64,000 nucleotides of DNA from the NCBI GenBank assembly GCA_018136815.1, contig CM030931.1:11769380-11833379 (forward strand). Reading direction: 5' to 3'. This DNA comes from Isochrysis galbana (lineage: Eukaryota > Haptophyta > Isochrysidales > Isochrysidaceae). The notes beneath the pieces were generated by a model. The model saw nothing but the letters and a program-made list of their open reading frames with translations. It did no database searches and was not told the DNA's origin. Both the position numbers and the translations under genes were made by a program. Shown in pieces: positions 32,226 through 43,357 of this stretch. Each line of letters begins with the position of its first letter. The stretch's first letter is position 1.

Positions 32226-32555
32226 CCCCTTATCTGCGCGAGGGGTGCTGTGAAAATTCCCGCCAGACCGGCCTTGCGCTCACGCCGTGCTGCGGCTCTG
32301 GCGTAGCGGAGAGGGAGAGAGAAAGGGCCCTCCACTGGCGGAACGGCTCAGTGGTCCTTGCCACAACTTCGATCGAAGTTGTGACCCACACCGATCCCTG
32401 TCCGCAGCCGCGGCCCGGCCGACATCTTGCTGTGGATTCTGGAGAGTGCGTGGCTGCCAGTGCCGACGGCCGCGGCCGTCATCGGAGCGGCGGAGCGGCC
32501 GTAAATAGGCCCTTTCTAACCTGGACCTACCACCTTAATATTAATAGCCTATTCA

Positions 32556-32920
32556 TATGTTACCCTCCGCCAGGAGCCATCGCCCCCCAGGAGCTGCCGG
32601 GGGCCTCCGAGAGCTATCGGGGGGGAATTTTCTCCCGATCGCCAACAGCCCCACCGAGAGCTACCGGGGGACCGAGAAAACCCCCCGAGAGCTATTGGGA
32701 GATTTTACCTCCCCCAGGGACCAGGGAGCTATCGCGTTTTAAGGTCGCGGCCCCCAATAGCTATCGGGGGTCGGGGGCGAAAGGCGGCCCCCGAAAGCTA
32801 TTGGGGAGGAAACGACGGGCGCCGATAGCTATTGGGGGAAAACGACGGGCGCCGATAGCTATCGGAGGGCTGTCCTCGAGCCCCCAGGCGCTATTCCCCC
32901 CCGTAAGCTGTCAGGGTGAC
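32556..32920 (+). repeat. AGCTATCGGGG-type interspersed array (repeat F, copy 1)
   Basis: At least ten short units built on (cc)gagagctatcgggg and its inverted form cccgatagctat, spaced 15-40 bp. The first 130 bp are nearly identical to 54010-54160. The unit is self-complementary (ccgatagctatcgg), so the region can form many hairpins. No coding role seen. Confidence 0.8.
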
Positions 32921-33269
32921 TGTCCCATTTCGCTGGTGTCAGAGCAAGGCTGATCTCTCTCTTGGAACTTGGAGATTGCCTGCGAGGGCGCGCCGGCAGC
33001 TAGCGCGGAACGCGGTTCTTGCGGGGAGCTCATGGAGCTTTCCTCGGGAGTGACTACGGGCATGGCGATCGACGCACGACGCACGACGCACGACCCACGG
33101 AGGGCGCGGAAGTGCGGAAGGAGGCTTGTGGGGGGTGGTGGCAGGCGACTGGGGGTGGCTCAGGCGCTTGCTTGACTTGTATTCACTCGTTGACTCGGGG
33201 TATAGACTCGGGAACTCGGGGGACTCGCTTGGGAAGTTAGGACTCACTTGGGAAGTTCGGACTCGCTTG

Positions 33270-33430
33270 GAAAAAAATTATCTGAAGATTCTGGGCTACA
33301 CACCTACTACTGACTGGGTCTCCCTTCTCTACTTTCTACTTACACCGCCCTTAAATTCCCTCCCTCCACCTCTTTCCCTGCCCCCTTCATTCCTTTGTCT
33401 TCGGTTTCCGGGGTCCGGCCTTGGTGCCCT
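33270..33430 (+). repeat. Dispersed repeat M, copy 2
   Basis: tgaagattctgggctacaca, acctactac, a pyrimidine-rich body with cattcctttgtc, then ccggggtccggcc. Same order at 52060-52210. Confidence 0.6.
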
Positions 33431-33683
33431 ACCTAAGGCCTTCCTCTGCAGAGGAAGTGCTCAAGCCCGCTCATCCGTCCCACTCCGCCATTCCCGCCGC
33501 GCCTTCCGCCGATCGTTTCCCTTCCGTATCTTCGCATATCGAGCCAGTGGTCATGCTCGATCCGTCACACATACAACGGACGAGCCATGCGCCAACCGCG
33601 CACACCCCCATCGCGGGGTAGGGGGTCCGTTGCCGTCGAAGGGCTACGGTCCCGCAGCACGAATAGTGCACTAAGGTTGTACT

Positions 33684-33884
33684 CCTACATGTGAAACACA
33701 GTCAAACTTAGAAATAAAACATCAAAAACAGTATGTTTTTTGCCGTCGAAAAAAAACAAAGAAAAACAGTGTAAAAAAAGATGTGCGGGGTAGGGGGGGC
33801 GCCCGAAATAAAACAGCGAAAAAAATATGTTTTGGGCTTCCGACTTCCGAAAAAAAAACACTATTCCTGTGTTTCACATGTAGG
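33684..33884 (-). mobile_element. hAT-like MITE, family 2 copy 2
   Basis: 201 bp, inverted relative to 23670-23870, TIRs CCTACATGTGAAACACAG / CTGTGTTTCACATGTAGG. Flanked by 8-bp target duplications that differ at one base: GTTGTACT (33676-33683) and GTTATACT (33885-33892). Confidence 0.92.
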
Positions 33885-34401
33885 GTTATACTAACACAAC
33901 AATAAAACTTTGACGGCAACACTGTCATCCATTCACGGACCACCATACAGTAGGGGTGCATCATTAAGAAACCACCCCATTAAGGACAGTGTACAAGGAA
34001 ATTGACCGTCCGTGTGCAAGGAAACCTACATAGAGCGAAAGGGCACCGGTCATGAACAAGAAACTGAATGAGCAAGAAAGCTTCCATGTACGCGCAACAG
34101 GGGCGCGCCGCGCGTGGCTCGTGGCTCAACACTTATTTTTTACATACCGAGGGGTGGCATAGAGGGGGCTTGTCGGGGGGACCCCAAGAATCCGCCGATA
34201 CGTAAGAAACCAAATTGGACCAGCTGATGTCACCGATAACCGATAAGAAACCAGAAATCATTATAACCCGGCGCGGAGCACCGAAGAAAGTGAGCGAAGA
34301 AACTCAGCGTGCTGGTGGCAGAGGGGTTAAGGAAAGTGTAGGAGTACAGGAGAAAAATTTCTGTTTTGTTAATGGTGCACCCCTACTAGTATGCCATACG
34401 G

Positions 34402-37400
34402 GTGGATCAAACAGTGGGCGTCGGCGCTGCTGTCGTCTCTCTCCAGGGCGAATGGACCTTCTCGGTGTACGCGAGCGCAGGAGCACTCGCGTCGGAGCGG
34501 GCGTCACTGCTCGATGGTGTGCGCCTCGCGCTCCGGCCCCTCCTCGAGGCCGGGCTGGGCGCACAACCTGCAGTGTGCTGTGAAGGTGCTCTCGGCCGCC
34601 ATCTCGTTCTCTCTCTGCAGGCGGCTGCTGAGCACGGAATGGCGCCGCCGGTGGTGGCCCTGCGCCGGCCATGCCTGCTCTACAATGTACTCGTGCTATT
34701 CGCGCGAAAGCACGCGCCCGCAGCGAGATCTGCTGTCGAGGCATTCAACTTTGCGATGATCCTCACTGAGAAACAACTGGCGACAGAGCACAACAGCACA
34801 GATGACGCACTGCCGTTGGCGCGCGTGACCGCCGAGGTAGCAGAGCTCTACGTGGCGAAGCTGTGTATCTGCCTTGCACTCGCTCGTAGACCGGCCGGCG
34901 CGGGCTTGCCGCACTCGCCAAGGCACTGCCGGGCGCGTTTTCGAAGCATGCCTTGCTGGCAATTTCTGAGGAGCGCAAGCTGCTACTTGCACTGCTTGAG
35001 GCGCTGCAGCATGTCGCTTTCACGCTTCCGGAATCGGCGGCATCGGCGAGGGGCGAAATAGATCTGGAGGACGGAGACGCCGCAGCGTCGTTGCCGCCGG
35101 TCAGCGAGCGAGCGGCCGCTATGTAGGGAACGCGGGACGACGTCTCTGCTACAACAGATGGGCCAGCTGTGGAGGGCGCCGCCGATGCAGAGGGCGACGC
35201 CCCCTGTGCACGGGCGCCCGGTGCCGCCACACATTCCCTCGCGTCTGCCCCTCAAGTTGGCATGCCGCCGCCAACGACTTGCGGCTTGAACGCTCTGTCG
35301 CACACCGTGCTGCGTCAGCCAGCCACCCCGCTTCCACCAGGCACACCTGCCGAGGCTATGGTGGCATGGCAGGTAGGCGCCCACTCGCCACCTGGCTTAG
35401 GGGCGAGGGGGAGCCCCATCGCTTTGGCACATTTTCTGCAACTCGTCTCTCGCTCGCCGTTTGAGTTGGCAGCTGGCCGCGGTCGCGAGAAGCGAGCTGT
35501 CGGACGTGGACCTATGCAAGAGGATGGTGAGAGCATCGTTGCGTTTTGCGGAGCCGGCATGCTTGGCAGTGCAGATGGCAGGTCGAGAGGGTGGGGGGGT
35601 CTGCAATGCAGGACGTGATGGAAACTCACTCCGGCGCCGGGCCATTTGCTAGCGGCGGAGAGGAGGAGGAGCCGGCATATGTCCCGTTTCACCCCGCGTC
35701 AATGACGGCACTCAGAGTTCGCGGGGCTCATGAATATGGTGCGGTGATCGAGATGAACACGGGTGGAGCGGCCGGTCTGTGTACGGAAGAGAGGAGCAGC
35801 GCTCGCGACGACTGCGGCTGCGACAATACCGCGAGTGAATACACGCCTACGACAGGAAGCCTATGGCTTGACGGCGCGGCGACACGAGATGCTGGAGCGA
35901 AACCCTCGCGCGTGGGCACATAGACCAGGCGTGGCGACTGGGTGCTAGAGAACCACCGCATTTCTCGGTGGCCGAGATGAGGGGATTCCTGGCATTGTTG
36001 CTTCTGCAGTGCACCGGCGGTGGAGATTGCGGCAGCGAGGGCGAGCCATGGGCACCCGGCGGGAGCAATATCTCTAGCGCCACCTCGCTTGCCCGGAGCC
36101 GCCCCGGCGGCAGCAACGTTCGCTCCTCCTACATACCGGCATGCAGCCGTCACACTGATCCGCCATACACCCCGCCATCATGGCCGGCTAACCAACAGGC
36201 GGCCCCCCCTACTCAAGCCATTAACGAATTGCCCCTCGTCCCTCCCACACTGCTTTCTATTCCTCTAACGACCATTGCCGCCGTTATAGCGCATCTAGCA
36301 CAATCCGTCACCAGCTCGGGTGCCGGCTGGGACTCCTCAACAGCTCGGGCCGGCAATGCGAGCGCACCAACGTGCAATTGCACGGCTGAGGTGCCGCCAT
36401 TCGGTGGGCATGCTGAGGCAAGTGCTGCAGCTCGTAGGTCGCAGGACTTCTCCACACAGTTCGCAGACTTGTGGCCCACTATCAGCGCTGCATCTTTGAA
36501 TGGGCAGGCCGACCGCAACAAGGCCTCAGAGCTTGCAGAATGGTTGGAAGCGCTGACTCGGCCCAAGTCGGGCGCCTCGGGGCGCTTACCTGGCGGCCGG
36601 AGCGACTTGGTCGCTCGCGGAGCCGGCGGCCTTTGCGATGAAAGCGGCCAGGCCGATGCCGCTGGTGGCTATATGGTCCGAGGCATTGACGCCGACAACC
36701 AACAGCCCAAGCCGGATGGGACGTCCTAGCGGAGCTTGGAGCGAGATGCGCCTTAAGCGGACCAGACGTTGTTGTTAGAGCGGAGCACGTCAACCTCTCC
36801 CGCCATCCCTGCAGATACTGAGGACCGCCAAGCAGCCGGCGCTTACCAACGCGACGGGTGCTAGCACCAGCCGACTCCTGTGGCGACGTCGGTTTGTGCT
36901 CGTCCGTCGACATGCGCTCTTGGAGTGCTGACGGCACCCGACCTCGATGTCCCTCGGTGTCCAGTCTTTCGCCCTTAGGAAAATTTTGATCGAGCCGGCG
37001 GCGCCCCAATTTCGAGCACCACCACGGCCACGAAAGCATCAGGTAACTGCTCTACTGATATGCCGGCATCGTCACAACCCTCGCTCCGAGCGCATGCGGC
37101 GCGTGGTCAAGATGGATGTGTGAAGCCTGCGCAGGGTGGGCGAGGCGGTTCATTGTTCGCGTCCAGCGCAGCCGAAGGATCGCACTAGGCAACCTTGAAG
37201 GCACCCTCCTCGTCGGAATCGGCATGTCTAGCAATTCCCAGGCCCGTGCTGCCGCCACCGTCTACATCAGTGCCCTGCGCACGTCGCGCTTCATACGCCC
37301 GCAAGTACAAGTCAGCGTTACGTAGGGTAGCAACTCCAACCCCATCGCTGTATTGCGCGATGGGAATTCAGTGGCAGCCAACTTGGAGTGCGCGTTCCTC

Positions 37401-37942
37401 TCCACCGCGTGTCATGCACTACGGTTGCGTCGCGATGGGGCCGCTGAGGCGCTGGAGCAGCTCCTATCAGCCGGGGGCACCTCTGGATACAATGATACCG
37501 AAATATATGACGGCGGTGGAAGCGCGCTTGAGCGGCTGCGCCTCGCGTCGCTTTCGCAGTTCCCCACCCCCGACGTTCGCTGGGCGGCGGCTTGGCTTCC
37601 TGCACGCGCGATGCTACTTCAAGGGGGTTTCGATGCACATTCAGCGTGGCACTACGCGCAGCCTCGGGGATGCTGGGCGTCAGCTTGCGCCGGGTGTGTG
37701 CTGTGGCAGACGAGCTGGTGCAGTCGTTCGACTGTAGCGGCGGCGATGCTGGGGGCGCCGATGTGACCTGTGCGATAAGGGTGTACAGTGCAGCAATGGG
37801 CGAGTCGCTCGGTGGGCGCGGCCGGACAGATCGCGGCTTTGTCATCCTCCGCTACCGCCTGCTTTGCGAACGTGTGGCCACTGACATTTTTCCGCTGGAA
37901 TTTTTCGACGGGAGTTTGGCCAAGTCATTCGGGGGGTTTTGA
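34402..37942 (+). CDS. Unrecognised multi-exon locus (tentative)
   Basis: Several plus-strand segments look coding but do not connect in one frame. 34440-34880 has LLYNVLVLFARKHAPAARSA and VAELYVAKLCICLALA. About 34890-35128, in another frame, has KHALLAISEERKLLLALLEA and ends in a stop. About 35455-35580 has SWQLAAVARSELSDVDLCKR. 37353-37620 has LRLASLSQFPTPDVRWAAAW, and 37620-37942 ends SLAKSFGGF. All are Ala/Leu-rich and helical, as in HEAT/ARM or TPR-type scaffolds. Candidate splice signals exist (ctctctgcag at 34610-34620). I cannot name a family or give an exon model. 35968-36729 is open but of doubtful coding quality. Confidence 0.3.
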
Positions 37943-38256
37943 GGCATCTCAACAGTGACCCAAGAGTGGCTCAACTGCGAGATTTCTTGAGTCGCCGCTC
38001 TTGAGTTACTGTTGAGCCAGGACTCTCAAACTCTTCTAGTGGGGAGAGTTGAGTTCGCGCGCCATGCCAACTGTCACTCAACAAAAGAGATGGCGGGGGA
38101 GGAGGTGCGCGCCGCCATCCGCGCGCCCAAAGATGCCCTGCACCCTGCCACGTGGGATGCAGGCCAAGGGGTATGTGTTGAAGTGGCGGAGCCTGCAGGC
38201 CCCTTTGGATCACCGCGGACAGACACCCTCGCCTCGACGCCACAGGGGGTGAAGAA

Positions 38257-38415
38257 GTAGCCCGGTCACTCACTGTGGGGCTGCGGAGGGCACCAGCTGC
38301 AATGGGTGAATGATAGGCTAAATAAGCTCCCTATTGGTTCCGGTAGGATGGATCAGCAAAAAAAAGTGGGGGTTGTCCGGCGAAATTTTCGAAAAATACC
38401 GAATTTCAGGCCTTC
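38257..38415 (+). repeat. Dispersed repeat D, copy 2
   Basis: agcccggtcactcactg through ctaaataagctccctat to cgaaattttcgaaaaatacc, as at 17516. It is followed by A-rich DNA with caaatatcca repeats up to 38560. Confidence 0.75.
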
Positions 38416-38599
38416 GAAGACGGTGCGCGAAATACAGTCGGGCCCCCGCCCACGAAAAGGTTTTGTTTTTGGGTTGGGGCGCAGTCCGTCCCCAAATATC
38501 CACCAAATATCCAAATGCCAAAAAATCCGCCCAAATATCCAAAAGATATATCCGGATATCTTGGCCTAGACCCCTAAACAACGTGTGTGATGAGGTGTC

Positions 38600-38665
38600 G
38601 TTCCGTCAATCGTGGGACATCAGTCGAGTTGAGCTATCAAATGTCCATGGCTATATTATACACAC
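38600..38665 (-). repeat. Copia-associated terminal fragment
   Basis: On the minus strand it matches the segment at 48450-48505 and 51865-51930 (catggacattcgacagctca, actcgactgatgtccca). Only about 60 bp remain. Confidence 0.55.
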
Positions 38666-38819
38666 CTGTAATTTATTTTTGTCGATATGGTGCTATTTTT
38701 GTCGACAATGTGCAGTAGTCACGGGCTGTGATAAGCTGCAATCACCATGTGCACACCTGCCTCGAAAGGGGGGGGGGGGGGGAGGAGAAGAGGGTGAGAC
38801 GAGCGCTGCGCCGCTGCAT

Positions 38820-39159
38820 TCAAGGTGGCAACCAGCGCGCGCGAGGGCACGCCCGCAATGGCTCCACGCACACGCACGTGCCTCGCAAATGGCCTCCCGC
38901 GGAGCCGGAGCCGACACCCGCGGAGCTCCTCGCAGACTACCTCCGAGTCCTCGAGAAATGGGGCGATCGCACCGGAAATCCCAAGGTGAAGATGTTGAGC
39001 GAAATTAAGTGGGTGGTGTGCCCAACTCTACGCTTAGTCGCTACCTTAGCACGCGTTGCAGCTCGGAATATCACGCATGGGGGGACGTATCACTCTTGCA
39101 TGCAACTATTGATTGACGCAGCGTTCGATTCACACTCAGAGCACTGGTCCTCAACGTAA
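38820..39159 (+). CDS. Hypothetical protein (partial or small)
   Basis: An open frame runs into the stop at 39159, with HVPRKWPPAEPEPTPAELLA followed by a helical region (DYLRVLEKWGDRTGNPK) and ends SHSEHWSST. The codon pattern is better than in neighbouring chance frames, but I recognise no domain. Upstream is a G-run at about 38767-38785, so the start is uncertain. May be a last exon or chance. Confidence 0.3.
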
Positions 39160-39939
39160 CCAACAGTTTTTACCCCGTAGGAAACCAGAGCGATTCCCTC
39201 TTTTTAAGAGAATCATGGATGGTGTCTACGAATAGTGTTCTTGCAGAACTGGAACTCTTTTACTAGAAGAAAGGGCGATCGGCTCCGCAAGAGAGCGTGA
39301 TCCCATCTCGATTCAGCGCCCGGCGGGCCCGACAAGGGTCGGTGGTTGGTGGACCCCCCATTTTTGCCACTGTGGCGGGAGGGGGAGTGGCGGTAGGGGC
39401 GTATATATTATAGGCGATGGCGCCGGAATCGCGGGGGAGTGAGTGACACCAGTAGCTTTGCGGGCACCTTCAAGAATTTTTTTTGCGGGGGGTCGGCACA
39501 TGTACACTACTTTGGGCCTCGCGCTTGGGGGAGGGGTGGGGCAGGCCTCCTGTGTTAGTCCGTGGTGGCCTTGGGTCAGGTCCTTCCCTGTGTGGGGGCC
39601 AGGCCTAACGGTTCCCCATTGGATTTCTCGGGTCGGGGCATCTTGGCTCCCCCGCGGCTTACCGTTATCCTTGGTCGCTAAGTCCGGTGTCGCTTCTTTG
39701 TTGAATAGTGCACATCGGCTAACTTATTAGATACTAATAGTGAGATTTGCCAAGTAGATACCTAATATCTAGAGATTAGGCTGACATGTTCACAAACTTA
39801 ATCGCGCGTCTTGGCCCGGCGTAGCCAGCCCATCGCTCCAATCCCTCCTCCCCCCTGGTCGACAACCAGACAAGTGCAGCATGGCGCCGATGCGCGGCCC
39901 CGGACAAAGGGCAGGCGCACGGCGCGCTCGCTCTCACCC

Positions 39940-41922
39940 ACTTGTTGAGCAGCTCAAGGCCCGAGACGGACATGAATGACGCGCCCGGCTCATTTGCAAC
40001 CGACTTGGCCAGCAGCGTCTTGCCGCAGTCTGGCGGGCCGTAGAGGAGTACGCCGCATGATGAATCCAAGCCGAGTGCCTGCATGCGGCTGGGTTCGTGG
40101 ATGAGTGTGAGCAGTCGGCCAGCGCACTGACATCGGCCCAAGTGACATTGGGCACCGTCGTGAAGCCCTCCCGCTCGGCGGATGGCTGCACCTTGGCCAT
40201 GCCCGCCTCAAAATCGGACATCGACGGCCAGCAGCGCAAGCTCCTCGGCGGTGAGTGCGCCGGTGCGGTGAGTGCGCAGGTGCGGCGCAACACCGCGCTA
40301 GCCGCCATACCGCGCGAGAGCCCCGTGCTAACGGCCTCGCCCCCGCCTGGCATGGTGGTAGGCGTGACTATCAGCTCCTTCGCATCCGCTCCTGCCACCT
40401 CTGTTGGTGCCTCGCCCCTGACCGGCGTCGTGAAGAGTTCCCCAAAGATGCGGTTCACCGCCACTACGGCTGCCTCCTTGCATAGTGCCGCGAGATCAGC
40501 ACCAACAAAGCCAATGCAGCCTCGGGCACTTTCCAGAACATCGACGTCTGAGGCAAGACGCATGCCGCGAGTCATTACCTAGTGACATCGGGTACGTGCG
40601 GCGAGTGAGCACGCGCATAGCGGGCACGTGAGGCGGCGAAGAGCTACGGCGTGGATGTGCGGAGCTTCACCTATAGAATGCGCTCGAGTGCCGCAACGCC
40701 GGCAATGCCAAGCGCAATCTCGCGGTCGAAGCGGCCTGCGCGGCGCAATGCCGGGTGGAGCGCATCAGGCCGATTGGTCGCACCGATCACGATGACAATC
40801 GGGTTGGCCGCATCAGGAGTACCACCTGATGTGGTCGAGTCGAATTGCGAGCCGCCACCGGCTGCCAGCTCGTTCATGCATGTAAGTATCTGGGCGACAA
40901 TGCGCTTCTCCATCTCGCGCTGCGCCGACGCGGGCTTATGCGCGATGTCGTCAATGGAAAAGGAGTGCGGGAGCCAATTCGCGTGCCTCTCTAAAGACCT
41001 GTCGGATCTTGGCCTTGTTCTTGCCTGACATGCCCGAAACGACCTCAAGCGCTGAGATGCGGACAAATCCAATGTCAAGCTCACCCGCAATTGCGCACGC
41101 GAGCAACGCCTTGCCGCAGCCTGGCGGGCCGTGCAGCAACAGCCCGCGCGGAGGCGCTACACCGAGGTGTGCGTAGATCTCGGGGTGTGTGAGCGGGTAC
41201 TCTCGACTAGCTCGCGCACCGCCTGTAGAGGGCCCTCCCTCCATCCCGCCCAGGTCTGCATATTCGGCTTGTGTGGCGCGCTCGCTGCCCCGGCGCTCAC
41301 GCCGACCGCGCTTCTTCCCTGTGGCGGCAGCGGCGATGGCGACCATCGTTACATCGGAGGCGGCTGCTGCGTCGGAGACAGTGCCCTTGGCCACTGCCGG
41401 CAGATCCTCTGCTGCCGGCGGCCCTCCCTCGATCACCGCCCCCTCGGATTGCGCTTCTCGGTCAGTCATCTCAGGCTCCAGCGATCGGTAGCTCTTAGCA
41501 ACATTCGCGTGGAGGAGGTTGTAGTCGCGGAGCGACGACTGGCGCCCCTCAGCACTGCGCGCTGCTTTGGCCGAGCGCGTACCATCAGCCTCTGGCGCTG
41601 GCCGCTTCGCGGCATCTGGCGTCGAACCAAGCGCCCCATCAGCCGTCGTGTCGAGCGCTCACGAGAGCTAAGTCCCCACACTGCCTGCGCCACCAATTGC
41701 GAGGTTGGCCGAGGGTGTAATGGGAGAGGATCGCGCGATGAGTCTCGCGACCTGCCTGCACAGCCCGTCCGCTGGTTTACGCGAGTACTCCGTGCCATGC
41801 AGCGAGCGGAGCCACGAGGCGATCGCTTCACCGTCCGATTCCATCGGCCGTCGGCCGTGAGAGTCGGCCCACTCCTGCAGCCGGTGGGGTAGACACGGAT
41901 CGGAGCAAGGCTTCTTCGACAT
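39940..41922 (-). pseudogene. NVL/RIX7-type tandem AAA ATPase, decayed
   Basis: The family is a nucleolar AAA ATPase acting in 60S ribosome assembly. N-terminal exon: start at 41922 (MSKKPCSDPCLPHRLQEWAD). D1 (about 41469-40680): EYADLGGMEG, PLTHPEIYAHLGV, Walker A as [10 protein letters not shown] (Ala for Thr), an extra C at about 40959 that breaks [51 protein letters not shown], then an in-frame TAG (40672-40674) at a candidate splice site, and CIGFVGADLAALCKEA. D2: [19 protein letters not shown], a deletion plus shift, then [17 protein letters not shown] and LELLNKWV, where it stops; Walker B, sensor and Arg-finger parts are absent. A repeat-A fragment (39800-39870) lies beyond the break. 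Confidence 0.8.
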
Positions 41923-42334
41923 GCCCGTTTTGCCTCCCCCCCTCCTCCCCCTCCCCGGTCCCAACCATCCTGCCGCCGGCTTCGCATTTGGCGATGGGGG
42001 AGCGTCAGAGTTTTGTTGTTGTGTTAGTATAACCTTAGTGCTGAGATACCTTAGCCCATCGACGGAAACGGAGCCCCTACTAGAGGCGGTAGTGGTACTA
42101 ACGCTCAGATGTTTTATTATTATAACGAAGAAGGCTCGTGCCCATGCCGAAACATTCATGGCCGAAAGGCCTGAATACAACAAAGATACCAACCCGAATA
42201 GTACAAGTACAAGTCCAAGTGTACAAGTGCAAGTGCTAAGTGCTGTCCGCGCTTGGCTATGACGTAAGTTTTGTTTTGGAAGGGCCCAAATTTTGTTGTC
42301 AAAATTTGAGGGTTGGGCACCTAAATTTTGATCA

Positions 42335-43259
42335 AAATTTCAAAACTATTGTTATAGTTTGAACTATGGAGCGTGCCGCGACCGCTCCCGAGCCCCAGGC
42401 GACCCTCGCCACCGCGCCCCACCTGGGACGCCCCACGCCGCCCGAGGCGGCTCGTCAGAAAGCCCTCTCAGAGCCCATCCAACCCATCCAAACCACACCC
42501 GCGCAAGCGCGCGGGGTGGCGAGCACTGGCACCGAACAGGTTGCCACCATGGCTCTGCGCATCATGCAGGGGGTCTTTGAGACCCCCTCCTACAGTGGGA
42601 AACCTCTCCACCCCAAGAGCACCTCATGTGGGAGGGTAGCTCAGCGCTCAGCTGCCCTCCCCATGGTGGAAACCTCTACCATCAGTGCACCCAACATGGG
42701 AGGGCACTTCACAACCATCAACCCCATACGGAGAGCACCCCATGCCTCTGTTTTCCAACTTGTTGACAGAATTCTCGTCTTCACCCCACTCTTGTGGGCC
42801 ACTAGTACCAATCACTCAGTGCCCTGCCTTGGGCACCCTTTCAACACTAGACTCCCTCTCCCACTCCCCCTTCACACTTCAACCAACCCAAACAGCACGA
42901 CCCCCCCGCCCTCTGTTCAAAGCACCAAAAATTTCAATTCAAGTCACATGTTGATACACTTCCCGTTTTCACCCCACGCTTGTGGGCCACAAGTACCTAC
43001 AACTCAGTGCCCTGCCTTGGGCCCTCTTTCAACACTTCACTCCATCTCCCACTCCCTCATCCCACTACAATCAACCCAAGAAGCACAAACCCCCTCGCCC
43101 TCGGTTTCAAACGGTGGCGAGGGGGGGGAAGCGAAGGAGGCGGCGGCGAGGGGGGAGGCGCCCGCGGGGAGGGCGGTGTTGCGGAAGAGGTTTCGCGTCG
43201 TGGTGACTCCGCTCGTGTCCCAGCACCCCCCTACCGGCACCACCCCCGCCGGAGTGTAA
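42335..43259 (+). pseudogene. LINE ORF1, 5' fragment
   Basis: Preceded by aaaactattgttatagttt, identical to the leader of the intact element at 61110. The 297-codon frame from 42366 begins MERAATAPEP (intact copy MERAPTAPTS) and keeps SAPNMGGHFT (intact SAPLVGGHFT). It then drifts into Pro/Ser/Thr-rich sequence with two internal near-repeats (ttcaccccac...ttgtgggcca). The conserved RNA-binding part and zinc fingers of the intact ORF1 are missing. Confidence 0.7.
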
Positions 43260-43357
43260 GTGGTGAAGTTCAGGGCCGGGGGGCATAACAGCAGGCTCAT
43301 CCTTTGAAAGTGAGATGGTACTTTTTTTTTAAAGGCGCTTGCTCGTCTGCGCGCAGT

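Noticed and set aside
34215-38273. Assignment of the 34-38 kb locus to importin/exportin proteins
   Set aside because: The helical Ala/Leu-rich segments are suggestive, but no diagnostic motif was found and exons could not be joined, so no name is given.
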